Counted from the stretch's first letter, positions 22,463-33,748 are shown. The stretch is 51,567 bases of DNA from Russula earlei (GCA_025769875.1 JAGFNK010000375.1:1-51567), one strand, 5' to 3'. The notes: generated by a model not told the origin, from the letters alone. Program-made: numbers and translations.

Positions 22463-23659
22463 ATGAGGCATTTTGTCAATCAATATGTGGAAGGATGTGC
22501 AGTTTGCCAAAGTAACAAGTCAAACACTCATCTGAGTCAACCTCCCTTGTATCCCATACCACCAGAAGAAGGGGCTACTCCCTTCTTGATGGTCAGCATG
22601 GACTTTGTGGTCAAATTGCCAAAGTTGAAAGGATATGACAGTATATTGACTGTCACTGACCACAATTGTACTAAAGGTGTCATCTTGCTTCCTTGCAAGG
22701 AAGAGATGGATGCAGAAGAGCTAGCACAGCTCTACAAGGACAGAATATTCCCCTTCGTGGGAGTACCAAGCAAGATCATATCCGATCATGACAAACTAAT
22801 AAGTTCTGAGTTTATTAGGGAACTTTGTGACCAGCTGCATATCAAACAGAATATCAGCACCACCTACCATCCCCAGACAGATGGACAATCAGAAAGGACA
22901 AATCAGATGATGGAAACATCACTCAGGATCTTTTGCAACCACCAACAAGACAATTGGGTGGACTGGCTGCCTCTGGTGCAATACATGATGAACTCTAATG
23001 TTTCAGAGACAACCAAGCAGTCCCCTTTCTTCTTATGGAGGGGTTTTACACCCAGAGCACACCAGCCAAATTGGGGGAAGCAAGATACCAAGAATAGACA
23101 ATTGGAAAGTCTGAATCCAGGAAGTGAGATCACAGGAACAAGAAGCAATGAAGATCGCTTCCTTAATGTGGAAGCAAAGAAGTAGTTTCCAACCTTATCA
23201 GAAAGGAGAAAGGGTATGGCTCAACAGCACCAACGTAAAAATGACACATCCTACAGTGAAACTACACCCAAAATGTTATGGGCCTTTTGAAATCACAGAG
23301 GTGATCAGCCCTGTGATGTACAGATTGAATCTCCCTAGCCACTGGAGGATCCATAATGCATTTCATGCGTCCTTATTGACCCCTTACAAGGAAACCAAGG
23401 AGCATGGGGCCAATTACACCAATCCAGAAGCAGAATTGGTGGAAGGAGAAGAGGAATATGAAGTAGCAACAATTTTAGGTTCAAGATGAACTAGAAGGAG
23501 GAGACAACTGGAGTATCAAGTCTGGTGGGAAGGATACTCCAAAGCCCATGACTCTTGGGAACCAGTAGAGAACATCAAAGCATCTAGACTAATAGAGGAA
23601 TACCACAGAAAGAACCCCACTGCCGTACAGGTTATAAAAGTCCAGTGAAGGGTACCCTC

Positions 23660-24612
23660 TGTCATGAACCATTCTCCGGAGAGGGCCCTTGAAGGACCCT
23701 TCCTTATTAGAGGAAACCCAGCCTCTATGGTGTCACCCTGTTCACATGGACAAAAGGGGTGAGTAGAGGTGTCCACAATATTGCGTGCACATTGTCACCC
23801 GAGCAATTCTTGGCACAATCGACATACAGCAAGCCCCACTTAGTGGCAACCCTTTTAGCAATAAAGGACAGTATTATAGCCTCCCTAAGGACCCCTTATG
23901 ACGACACTAAGTGCTCTACAAAAGACACTAACAACCCTACAACATGTTATTAGACTAACTCTCATAACCATAGAACGAACTATAAAGCAATACTGAGGAC
24001 CTTAATATAAGTATTAGGGTCAGCTCTAATGACCCTAATAGAACTATATAAGGGACCTTACAAGCAACTCTATTTCCCGAACCAAATTACAAGTCCTCAA
24101 ATGACTGGCCCTAAACTAACTAACAGTAAATGAATCAGGTGCTTCGCACATGCACTAAGACAGTGAACACGTGGACAGTAATGGCTCTTACTCATCAATA
24201 AGAGCCTTCTTACTCAGCAGCTTACTGAGCATGACTGAGCATGCTCAGTAAGCATTCTCCAACCTCTTACTCATCCAGTAATTGTGCTTGATAACATGAT
24301 TATGACTTGTTCCCTATTTAGCAGTTCTCCTGTAGTATATAAGCGCTCAATAAAGTAGTGGACAGTCTTCAGACTGTCCATTTGTTTATGGCACTCTCTA
24401 CACCTGGGATACTCCTTTAAGGACTGTCCCCTTGTGACCAATCTGGCCTCTTCCCTGCATAACTTCTCCATACTACCAGTAACTGTACCTCTTTGGTATC
24501 TGATACTGCTTTGGACCCTGCTGCTCGCTCACACTGTCCTGGACATTTATCAACTCATCTTTGAACTCCTCCCTCGCTCTTGAACTGGATTGTTCAACAG
24601 TGAGTTGCCACA
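23660..24612 (+). mobile_element. LTR, family F1, probably solo, with a damaged 3' end
   Basis: Starts TGTCATGAACC exactly like the other F1 LTRs and runs collinear to CAACAGTGAGT; the last bases read TGCCACA instead of CTTGACA. The flanks CCCTC (23655-23659) and TCCTC (24613-24617) differ at one base, consistent with an old 5-bp duplication. If it is removed as a solo LTR, the pol frame of Gy1 continues in frame into the downstream ORF. Alternatively it marks a recombination junction. Confidence 0.75.
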
Positions 24613-24617
24613 TCCTC

Positions 24618-26325
24618 TGTTTCCTCACTGCCACATTGTCACTTACATATGTCTCAAACTCCTACTAATGAAATCGTTCCCCAATCTGACCTCTCTGGAG
24701 CAGAGGGGCCACTCGAAATCACCACTCCTGATGCTTCCCTCCTCGCCTTCTTCCAAGGGATGGATGAACACAGCACTGGCAAGGGAGAAGCGGACATGCA
24801 CCCCCTTGAATTTGGACCCCCTGCTGACCAAGTTGATGCTCAGCCTGGGGACTGGGATGTGATGTCCCCTACCAGCACTCTTGACCAGGTTGCCCACCCT
24901 GGAGAGCCTTGGGTACAATGGTATGCTGACAGACACCACACAGGGATCAACATCCCTGACAGTGTGACTTGGGGCAATAAACCAGCCAGGTATGTGGCCT
25001 ATGATGTCACCTTGGGAGAGCCAAGGGTGAGGGGGAAGAACAGAGAAGGCCATGGAGACTATGGCAAGATCCTCCAGGCCACCCCTTGCTACAACCTCTA
25101 TAACTATGGCCAAGACAAACATGATCTAGACTGCTTTTACACCGAGAAGCAGTTCGAAGGGCGCTGGAGACAGACCCTCTACCTGCTAGGCAACTATGTA
25201 CTGCAGACAGAGCTCTACCATCTAGACCACCTCTACACCCAACAAGAAATGTTGGAAGCTAACTACAAGGTGCTCAAAGAAGAGGAGAAACAACTGTGCT
25301 ACAAGGTAGGTAAATACCTGGCTGAGAAGCAAGGAGTAGAGAGAGGCAGGGCCAAAGCCAAGGAGAGGATGGCAACAGACAAAGTACAATCACGTTGCTG
25401 GGAGTTCATCAAAGCAGGCTATAGCCAGGGAGAAACCCCTCCAGGTGTATGGGCTGAAGAACTCCTCACCAACTACTGGGCTGGACAGCCTATCCCCCCT
25501 CTTCCCATCTTTGTCCCTCAGCTGCCTTTGGCAGACATCACCCAGGGGTATAACACCCCTACCCCAGAACCAGTACCAGCCAGCCCTGCACCTACAACTG
25601 TGCAAGGGTATTCAGAGGAGGAGATTGACATCCTCCAAACCATGTCAAGCATGTGCCTTCAAGGAGGGGTAGGATCAGAGGCATCACCAAATCCTTCCCC
25701 CAACAGCTCCATCTACTACCACTCATATAGCAGCAGTGGAGAAGCATCCACTGCAACAGCTGAGTTCATTCCAGAACCTCAGCAACTGAACATGATAGAA
25801 GGAAGGAGGAAGAGGAACTGATGCAAGTACTGTGGCAAGGTAGGACATTTTAACAAGTACTATCCACTGCCCCACCAGTATTGCCATGACCAGCTGGCAG
25901 CAGATGCTGCCTCGCATTACCTGGTGCCTCCCTATCATCGTTCCTACACACCCATTAGATCATGCCCTTTCCACCAAGGATGGGAACTGGCTCACCCAAG
26001 CAAGAAGAGGAAGTCTGACCAAGACAGGGAGGACATTGCTAACCCATGCCTCCTGCAGGTAGCAAAAGGGAAAGGGTCCATGACCCTTCAAGAGCTTTTC
26101 ACTACATCCCCTCTTCAGTCTGACACACCTCCAGTCAGGAGGTTACCCAGGGACTCTGATAGACTCCCACAGATCATGTCTCCTTCAGACATCGCTAAGG
26201 AGTCAGAGGTGATAGTAGCCTCAGCATTGGCTGCCTATGAGGCAGCAGAAGAAGGCCGATACACCTTCACCACATCACCTCCTCCCCTTGATGATGATGG
26301 TGTTGACCCCACCACTCAATTTTAG
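24618..26325 (+). pseudogene. C-terminal extension of chromovirus Pol, or extra ORF, with CCHC knuckle
   Basis: An open frame from ATG 24646 to 26325, interrupted once by TGA (25819) at a position that would read Arg if CGA. About 560 residues. Features in order: acidic N-terminus; a Trp/Tyr-rich segment (EPWVQWYADRHHTG, PARYVAYDV); a charged helical stretch predicted to coil (YTQQEMLEANYKVLKEEEKQ, about 25,230-25,350); a Pro-rich linker; and a zinc-knuckle-like CKYCGKVGHFNKY ending in a displaced Cys (25822-25890). I recognise no known family. It ends 41 bp before the 3' LTR, with the polypurine tract between. Gag is already encoded upstream with its own knuckle, so this is additional. It could encode a second Gag-like protein, or be the remains of a separate non-autonomous element. 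Confidence 0.7.
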
Positions 26326-26822
26326 AATTGTTGGTGTGTGGGACCACCAATCTGAAGGAGGGGTGATGTTACCAAGTGGTTGGGGTCTGGAAGATGCCAG
26401 AACACCCAAACTATGGACTGCACTGATTGTATCATGCATGCATCAGATCTTGACCGTTTATGTTCCTTGATATTGCATTTTGAACGTGTTGATTGTATCT
26501 TTCTAAAGATGTGTTAAAGAAGCAATGAGTTGCATTGCTTCTGTTCCAGATGTTCCTGTACTGCCACATATGTCGCTTCCCTGTTTGGGAAAGTACTTAT
26601 GACACCAAGATTGCTACTATGGAAGCACTTAATGCTTCCAGCACCAAGATCATTTACACAGAAGCAACTATTGTTTCTATGAGCTGCCCTTGCTACTATA
26701 GCACCAACCAGCACTACAGTAGCACAAACCTTATCCCTGGGGGTATATAAAGCCCCCATTTCATAGCAGTTGAGCCTTAAGCTCAACTTAGTTTGCCAAT
26801 CCCAAACAGTTGACTCCTACCC

Positions 26823-27070
26823 TGTTGGACATGCAGCTGCTAAGTGCCACTCAAACGGACAACCTGGACCATACGTGTAAATAATTCGAATTTAGTTATC
26901 GTTCATTTTCCCTCAGTCTTTTACACACAAGACTGAGGTCAGTACAACATTCCTTTATAGCTCCTTTTATAGCTAATACTGTACATAGCTCTTACTGTAT
27001 AGGTTAGCATACTAACCTGAATACAGTCTTTCACACACAAGACTGAGCAAAGCTTCCTTTAGCTTCAACA
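26823..27070 (+). repeat. 5' LTR of element D
   Basis: 248 bp. Contains two hairpins: CCTCAGTCTT / AAGACTGAGG (26911-26920 / 26929-26938) and CAGTCTT / AAGACTG (27024-27030 / 27039-27045), plus the inverted repeat AGGTTAG / CTAACCT at 27001-27018. Confidence 0.95.
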
Positions 27071-27849
27071 GATTATGAGACCTGGCCATCCCTGACTTCA
27101 CGAACCCCCAGCAGCTTCCAAATCACATAACAAAATGCCATGAGCACCCCCACAGCAACCACAAACATCGTGCCCTCAAGAGGCAGCCACACTCCCACCA
27201 TAGGAGCCATGGGAAAACATTACATGGGCAGCCAACACGGTTATGATGGACCACTCTTTGAAGGTGGCACAGTTGCATACACGCAATGGAAAGCTAATAT
27301 AGAGGCACTGTTCAAAACAAACAGCCTGATAGAAATCATAAATGGGACATACTGAAAACCAGACCCCAGCACTGACCCACATGGCTTCACCAACTGGGAG
27401 CAGAAAGATCGCAAAGCACATGCCCACATTTTACTGACGTTAAACGGGCACGCTCTCAACACTGCCCTAGGCATTGCTGGAGCCAAAAACACTTGGGACA
27501 CACTGAAAAAGCACTTTGCTGGGAAGGGCGAGCAACATGTCACACACCTACTGATGGACCTATACCGGGCTACATTCACCGAAATGGAACCCATGGCTCC
27601 CCAGATATTATGACAGCTACACACCACCCAAACCCTCGAGAAATTTGGTTACCCAATAGACAAGAAAGTCCTCATCTGGATGCTAATTCTCATGCTACCA
27701 GAAAAGATGGCCAAACTCAAGGCCACCCTCCACTTGATGCTGCCCAGCCATCTAACAGCCAAGCACATCACAGACCGCATCCTCCACGAGGAGCATCAGA
27801 TCCCATTGACCAATGACATGGCCACACCTCACCATGCAAAGGCAGCCCA

Positions 27850-29699
27850 TGTTACACCATTTTCCTTTTACATTTACTTCTTACTTTTGCTATGGACTGG
27901 TTGCCTTCATACGTCCCTTTACTTACTGGTCTCATGATTTCTTATGTCTTGTGATCCCTTCTGTGTTATCATGTGATCCATACACGTCCAGGTAACACTG
28001 GATTGCTGTTACTTTCCCTTTTTTTGGTTCTCTTTCCATTTATATCCACCTCTTAGATTCAACTGTACAATGCTGCACATTTACTGCGCAGCACAGTTAC
28101 TTGGTTATGACTCATTCGTGGCTTCATTTCTATGACTCCTACTTATTATGACTCCTACTATACTAGTAGCACAGTCAAAGTGCAGCTATTGCTGCGCTTC
28201 TCCTGTATATATAAGCTCAGTACTTTGTGACCAAAGCCGTAAGCTTGGTCTCTTGTAGAATCCAACCTACTCTTGTCCAACATATTCGCCTGCAACCCAC
28301 TTCACTCCTAATCCTCAAACCACATCCACATCTCCATCTCACCAACTCTTCACACACACTGACCACCATCTACTCTACGTATCCTTTCCTTCCCTAAGAG
28401 TCTCTCTTCACTCCACTGAGAAGAGCTCTCCTCCTTTAAGACCTACCTTCCTCTACTCTCTCTGCATTGTTCAAGGTCTCTGACAGACTTGAATGCATAT
28501 AGCTAGTGGAACCAGCCCTAGTCTATCCCATTACAAACTTACCCTAGCTTCTCAACAGACTGAGTCGTACTAGGAAGGGTCTATTGGCCATAACCTGTTT
28601 AGCATAAAACACTTCGACCGCTGGAGGGATCCTTACTCTCTATACACGGGAACCAGCTGTCATGAACCATTCTCCAGAGAGGGCCCTTGAAGGACCCTTC
28701 CTTATTAGAGGAAACCCAGCCTCTATGGTGTCACCCTGTTCACACAGACAAAAGGGGTGAGTAGAGGTGTCCACAATATCACGCACGCATTGTCGCGCGA
28801 GTGATTCTTGGCACAATTGACATACAGCAAGCCCCACTTAGTGGCAACCCTTTTGGCAATAAAGGACAGTATTATAGCCTCCCTAAGGACCCTTTATGAT
28901 GACTCTAAGTGCTCTACAAGAGACACTAACAAGACACTAACAAGCCTACAACGTGTTATTAGACTAACTCTAATAACCATAGAACAAACTATAGAACAAT
29001 ACTAAGGACCTTAGTATAAGTATTAGGGTCAACCCTAACGACCCTAATAGAACTATATAAGGGGCCTTATAAGCAACACTACTCCCTGAACCAAACTACA
29101 AGTCCTCAAATGACCGGCCCTAAACTAACTAACAGTAAATGAATCAGGTGTTTCGCACATGTATTAAAGCAGTGAACATGTGGACAGTAATGGCTCTTAC
29201 TCATCAATAAGAGCCTTCTTACTCAGCAGCTGACTGAGCATGACTGAGCATGCTCAGTAAGCATACTCCAACTTCTTACTCATCCAGCAATTGTGCTTGA
29301 TAACAAGGTTATGACTTGTTCCCTATTTAGCAGTCCCCCTGTAGTATATAAGCGCTCAATAAAGTAGCAGACAGTCCTCAGACTGTCCATTTGTTTATGG
29401 CACTCTCTACCCCTGGGATACTCCTTTAAGGACCATCCCCTTGTGACCACTCTGGCCTCTTCCCCACGTAACTTCTCGATACTACCAGTGACAGTACCTC
29501 TTTGGTACTTGGCACTGCTTTGGATCCTACTCTTCACTCACGCAGTCTTGGACATCTATCGACTCGTCTTTGAACTTCTCCCTTGCTCTTGAACTGGATT
29601 GTTCAACAGTGAGTCTTGACACCAGCCCATTTCTTGAACACATCTCCACTATCAGCTAGTCTTCTGGCTTGAGAACTGACATGGCTAGTTACCGTGACA
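27850..29699 (+). mobile_element. Solo LTR of a sixth family, containing an F1 solo LTR
   Basis: TGTTACACCATTT..TACCGTGACA with target duplication GCCCA at 27845-27849 and 29700-29704; about 881 bp net. TATATATAAG near 28,206 is a TATA-like box. The copia gag frame of element D closes when it is removed. No other copy of this family is in the window. Confidence 0.93.
28658..29621 (+). mobile_element. Solo LTR, family F1, innermost of four layers
   Basis: 964 bp, TGTCATGAACC..GTCTTGACA, with target duplication CCAGC at 28653-28657 and 29622-29626. It lies inside a solo LTR, which is inside the copia-derived element, which is inside the 3' LTR of Gy1. The 14-bp hairpin of the family is kept with one mismatch. 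Confidence 0.96.
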
Positions 29700-31610
29700 G
29701 CCCAAATGGAAAAGGACAGGGAGGCGCAGAACGAGAAACACACACCAAAGTGCACTCACTGCAGACACAGGTGGCACAATACACACAAATGCTGGAAAAT
29801 TCATGGAAAACCAGAGGACAAAGCAGCAGCAGCTAGGACTGGCACGATCGCGCACAACACAGTGATGCCCACGCCCACTATGACTGGCATGAGTGTGCAC
29901 AACACAGCAACACCCATGACCACTGGGACCGGCACAAGCATGCACATCATAGCGATGCCCACAGCTCAGCTACCAGCCAGTGCTGCCATTGCATACATCC
30001 CCACATCCAATAACAGCATCTCATTACATCTGGCAGTCAAAGATGAGCTGATCCACATGGCCATGACTCAGGAGCAGCTACGAGCTGCTGATCTCAGAGA
30101 CAGCTGGCTCATCGACTCCAGAGCCTCACATATCATAACACTCCATCGCAATCGGTTCACCCAGTTCACCCCACTCACATTGCCCATTCAAGTCACCTTA
30201 GGTGACAATAACGCCATAACCGCCACCAGAACTGGACATGTGCAAGTCCGGATGCATGCACACAGCACGTGGAGTATCGCAATACTCCACAACATCCTGT
30301 ATGTCCCGGACCTCAAAGGGAACCTTTTATCGGTTTCCCATTTCACCCAACATGGGGCGGAAGTGCACTTCCAGGGGCAGACATGCAGGATATACAATAA
30401 AAACAAATTAATTTGTGAGGGAACATTACATGACAGCTTATACATTATGGCCATCGAAATGCCCAAGCTCGAGTCAGTGCGCATAGCAACGCCAGACCCA
30501 TTCCTCACAGAATGCAGCCACAAAACTGAAGCCACACTTACCATGCGCACAACGATCTTCCAGGCCTTCTCGGACACATGTGGGAACACACCCACCAGTA
30601 CACCCCAGCTCTCCAACTGGGCAAAAACAGAACCGCAGGAATGCGCTGGTGGGCTGAAGTGCAAATTGGAAGTGCCCCAGCACCTCCAACCACACACTGT
30701 GCACATTAAGCCCAAAGCTGGCCAACACTTGAAGACCTCCCATATGAATGGAGGGGGCAAACACACTGGGCAGGCATTGCAGACATCCCTAGCAGAAAAG
30801 AGAATTAAGCACCAGACCACCAACCCAGTTACACCACAACTCACCAACATCACAGAACACATAACCCAGACACCTCTGGATAGGGTCCAGGCAACACATA
30901 CAGACACAAAACCATCCACTCGTGCCTTGGATGACCTGACTCCCAAAAAGGCAAGGTGCAGGAATCATCCTGACCTCCCTCGGCCACACATCCTTGCAAC
31001 ATGCATGTCCACATACACCCCAGAGAAGAGACCCACCATGCTGACCCGAAGGTCACTGGTGCACACATTCCCAGGCCACACATATCACCAGCAGGCATAC
31101 AAGCCTGCACATCTCCCCACCCCCCACACCCTTCAACCCCATGCCATCATATCCAACAAAGGGGGCCCCACATCATACATCAAGCACATGATCCTTGAAT
31201 TCAACAATGCAGTCAAAAGAGTTGAAAAAGGGGAAATGAGAGTGAAGTTGAGGGGGTGGCAAAGATGGAACCAGTGGACAATGCGGAACAGCCACCACAC
31301 GCAAAGCCGCAAGGCATCAAAGCAGAGGACCCCCTGCCCACTCAGCCTGAAACAGGCAGACAACATGGAGCAGGTGCTGCATGCTGAACCACAGGGCATC
31401 ATAGTGGACACGATTCCACCTGCTCAGCCTGAAACACCACAAAGTCAGCTCACAATTCACAAGGCAGAAGACTCACCTGCGCAATCTGCCACAGGACCAC
31501 CAAAGTGCATCACACATGTGCTCACACCCAACCAAGGCGATGAAGCAGAGGAGCCAAATGAAGGAGAAGTGGAAAATGCATTGCATGCTGAACCGCAAGA
31601 CACACAGTAA

Positions 31611-32755
31611 CATGATAACAATGCACCTGAGGACCAAGATTCCTCACAATCTGAAATGTGCCCCAAATGAACCATGCATGCACCCATCCATGACAAGGAC
31701 GCTTGCCATTCTGCCATCCTGCATGAGCACCAAATGAAACATACTGAGCAGGGAAATGCAGCACACAAAATGTTGCCAGCTAATCCCAAGTCCTATGCCG
31801 AGGCGACAGCCTGTGCAGATTCTGCAGAGTGGGCAAAGGCACGCAATGAGGAGAAACACATGTCCGAAGACACAGGCATTCCCAAAACCATGCCACGCCC
31901 ACAGAACGGAGCCACAGTGGGGAAGCAATCAGACCTTCTAAATGAAAAGGGGGTCAAATCGAAATACTCAAACATGCAAGGCCCACATCATCACACAGGG
32001 ACTCACCCAAGTCAAGGGCAATGATCCCAACAAAGTCATGCCACCAGAATACAGGCACTCCCTTGTACCCTGGCCCTCACTGCAGAACGAAGCCTAGAAG
32101 TTCATCAGATGGAAATCAAGTCCACCCACCTAGCTGGAGAGCTGATGAACGAGATCTTCATGGAAGCGCGCCCAGGGAATCATCATCAATGCACACGCAA
32201 ATGTGTGACCCAGTATGCCCAAGGTACAAGTGACCACCCGCCCGACCTTCCAGCAAGACTCCAGCACCCAGCCAATCTTGGCCAGATATGTCAATCCCAA
32301 CTGGACCAGCAAAGTCCACTTTGGACTTTATCTTCATGTTGACAGGTGGGGCTGTAAGCTAGAGCCAAAAGGAGCAAGCCCCAGTTGCACCCTCAAGCAC
32401 CAAGGTGGAGCACACCACAGGTGCACGCACTGCTGAGGAAGCCACCAGGCTGAGGCAACCACTTACCAGATTGGGCCAAGAGACCCATCTCCTCACAATC
32501 CCTCATGTTCATGTCAACAACCAGCCTACCATCGCCATTATCAGGAACCCCAAGTTCCACAACTGCACCAGAACACAATTAGGTGCAACACCATTATCTT
32601 GCAGAAGAATGTCAACTTGCAGGGGACCAATCCTGCCTACACTCCATCAGAAGAGCCAGTAGTCAATGTATTGAAAAAGGGTCCCAGCTGCAAGAAGCAC
32701 AAAGGTCTCACAATGGAAATGGGAGAGAACACACACCACTCAGGCTGAGGGGGTG
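31611..32755 (+). pseudogene. Residual copia RT and RNase H of element D
   Basis: Short blocks in shifting frames match copia pol: ANPKSYAEATACADSAEWAKA (the entry to RVT_2, about 31,775); ITQGLTQVKGNDPNK (about 32,000); VHQMEIKSTHLAGELMNEIF (about 32,104); then, after loss of the palm with the YVDD site, the RNase H pieces MLTGGAVS and NNQPTIAIIRNPKFH (32,330-32,565) and the C-terminal YTPSEEPVVNVL motif (about 32,639-32,675). This shows the element descends from a complete copia but lost the RT active site by deletion. Confidence 0.8.
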
Positions 32756-33003
32756 TGTTGGATGTGCAGCCGCTAAGTGCCATGCAAACAGACAACCCAG
32801 ACCATATGTGTAAATAATTCAAATTTAGTTATCATTCATTTTCCCTCAGTCTTTTACACACAAGACTGAGGTCAGTACAACATTCCTTTATAGCTCCCTT
32901 TATAGCTAATACTGTACATAGCTCTTACTATATAGGTTAGCATACTAACCTGAATACAGTCTTTCACACACAAGACTGAGCAAAGCTTCCTTTAGCTTCA
33001 ACA
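32756..33003 (+). repeat. 3' LTR of element D
   Basis: 248 bp, the same length as the 5' LTR and the same two hairpins. Differences from the 5' LTR are mostly transitions at CpG sites (for example ACGTGT versus ATGTGT and TTCGAAT versus TTCAAAT). Confidence 0.95.
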
Positions 33004-33169
33004 TACCCCATCTGCAGAGCCCCTCTCATCTTGTTGTCATACTCAGAAGGATCTAACACTCCTTCCTCTCCACAAGTATTGCTTGTTTGACTCAAGCATA
33101 TCTGCATTGGTAGGACATGTTCATAGACGCGACAATTGATCTTATTTAAGGCACTTTGGAGCCTTAACA

Positions 33170-33416
33170 AGCAGTTATTGAGATATGGTATAAATACTCT
33201 CATGTATTGATAGGTTGAGCCTTACACTCAACTTACTCTCTAAACCTACACAAAGTTTTCTCTATCTAAAGAATTTCTGTCTCTAAAGTGACAAGAGGCC
33301 CCTCTCATCTATACAATTTTGTCTGAGATTACTTCAAAGACTTCAAAATTTAGTGCTTGAACTATATCAAGCAACTCTATTGCTTTAGAAGCAACTAAGA
33401 TCAGTGAATCTTAACA
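33170..33416 (+). mobile_element. F2 LTR, 3' half only
   Basis: Collinear with the last ~250 bp of the F2 LTR at 17493-18056 (GATATGGTATAAAT, GAGCCTTACACTCAACTTAC, GTGCTTGAACTATATCAAGC) and ending ATCTTAACA at 33416. The 5' half is missing and the G/H LTR abuts it, so this was the landing site of, or a breakpoint next to, the chromovirus. Confidence 0.85.
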
Positions 33417-33748
33417 ATTATAGTGTTTAGTGATAGTGATCCCTGCAGATGAGAGTGCACATTTGCTGGAAATAGATGATGCCATAATTGGGAGCATATT
33501 GTGTGCGAGAGATGTCCAGACATGTCCATAACATGAAGGTCAACATGTTGCATCACATTGACACTATAAAGCCACAGCTTGAGGGCCTGGCTCAGGCTTC
33601 ATTGAGTGCAAGCCAAGCCCTGGGCCCTATAAAGCCATCTAGTAAGGCCCAGCTCAGCTCAGGCTTCTGGGGCTCAGCAGCCAGGGCTCAACAGCTTAGA
33701 GCCAGGCCTTGCACATCACTAGTCATATCTCCTGTCTTATATCAAGTC
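33417..33748. other. Unassigned non-coding stretch
   Basis: No coding or repeat identity recognised. It contains GGGCCTGGCTCAGGCTT / AAGCCCTGGGCC-like local repeats (33,585-33,680) that give it a short-repeat character. Confidence 0.4.

Larger units (their letters stand above)
17096..23659 (+). pseudogene. Chromovirus Pol (Gy1): protease, RT, RNase H, integrase, chromodomain
   Basis: Protease: LLDSGATENFID (about 17,207). RT: PVFFISKKD, KFDIQWGYNNI, FGLKNMPAFF and the YLDD motif (about 19,368). RNase H: ELEVDASNYAIGAVLF and YTDHVNLLHYQ. The integrase zinc-finger region spans the two F4 LTRs (..LEQYHDSPTA|GHPG..), continues as GCAVCQSNKS, and its core has VSMDFV, SDHDKLISSEF and HPQTDGQSERTNQ, so all three acidic residues are present. 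Chromodomain: LEYQVWWEGYSKAHDSWEPVENI (about 23,510-23,580). At least nine premature stops (17303, 18663, 18933, 18942, 18984, 19203, 19347, 19575, 19977) are TGA where Arg is expected. Interrupted by solo LTRs at 17341, 20313 and 21290 and an insert at 22185. Confidence 0.93.
12989..26366 (+). mobile_element. Ty3/gypsy chromovirus Gy1, internal region with nested insertions
   Basis: Between the G/H-family LTRs lie gag (13076-17080), protease-RT-RNase H-integrase-chromodomain (17096-23659), an in-frame extension with a second zinc knuckle (24618-26325) and a polypurine tract GAAGGAGGGG just before the 3' LTR at 26367. Five F1/F3/F4 solo LTRs, one small insert (22185-22462) and an F1 LTR at 23660 interrupt it; removing each restores the reading frame. 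Without these the internal region is about 7.4 kb. The flanks of the two outer LTRs do not share a duplication (CTACA before 7728, AGCAG after 33169), so it remains possible that two related elements have recombined. Confidence 0.8.
27140..31610 (+). pseudogene. Gag-protease and unassigned ORF of element D
   Basis: Gag (27140-27849) has copia-type YTQWKANIEALF and NTWDTLKKHF blocks. After the solo LTR pair (27850-29699) the frame resumes exactly (AKAA|QMEKDRE) into a CCHC knuckle CTHCRHRWHNTHKC (about 29,745-29,790) and a protease with LIDSRASHI, where the expected DSG is DSR, and LYVPDLKGNLLSVS further on. Two TGA stops in gag lie at expected Arg. From about 30,480 to 31,610 the frame stays open for roughly 375 codons, rich in Thr, His, Pro and Gln, with no integrase zinc finger or DDE core. 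That part has no family I can name; it may be an acquired or badly diverged segment. Confidence 0.85.
26823..33003 (+). mobile_element. Copia-derived element D with both LTRs and target duplication
   Basis: LTRs of 248 bp at 26823-27070 and 32756-33003 (TGTTGGA..TTCAACA) with target duplication TACCC at 26818-26822 and 33004-33008. The polypurine tract GAGGGGG lies just before the 3' LTR. The LTR pair differs at about a dozen positions by eye, nearly all transitions and mostly at CpG. Coding remnants: Gag, zinc knuckle, protease, a long unassigned ORF, then short RT and RNase H pieces. The integrase and the RT catalytic core are absent, so the element is non-autonomous. A solo LTR that holds a second solo LTR interrupts gag. 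Confidence 0.93.
26367..33169 (+). mobile_element. LTR of family G/H, probable 3' LTR of Gy1, split by a copia-derived element
   Basis: 26367-26822 plus 33009-33169, about 617 bp net. Begins TGTTACCAAGTGG directly after a polypurine tract (GAAGGAGGGG) and ends GGAGCCTTAACA. GGTATATAAAGCC near 26743 is a good TATA-like box. The two halves join at the TACCC duplication left by the nested element (26818-26822 and 33004-33008). The right flank is the 3' half of an F2 LTR. Confidence 0.9.

Noticed and set aside
30188..30946. 252-codon minus-strand ORF
   Set aside because: Shadow of the protease and unassigned ORF of element D; no signal peptide or domain is convincing.
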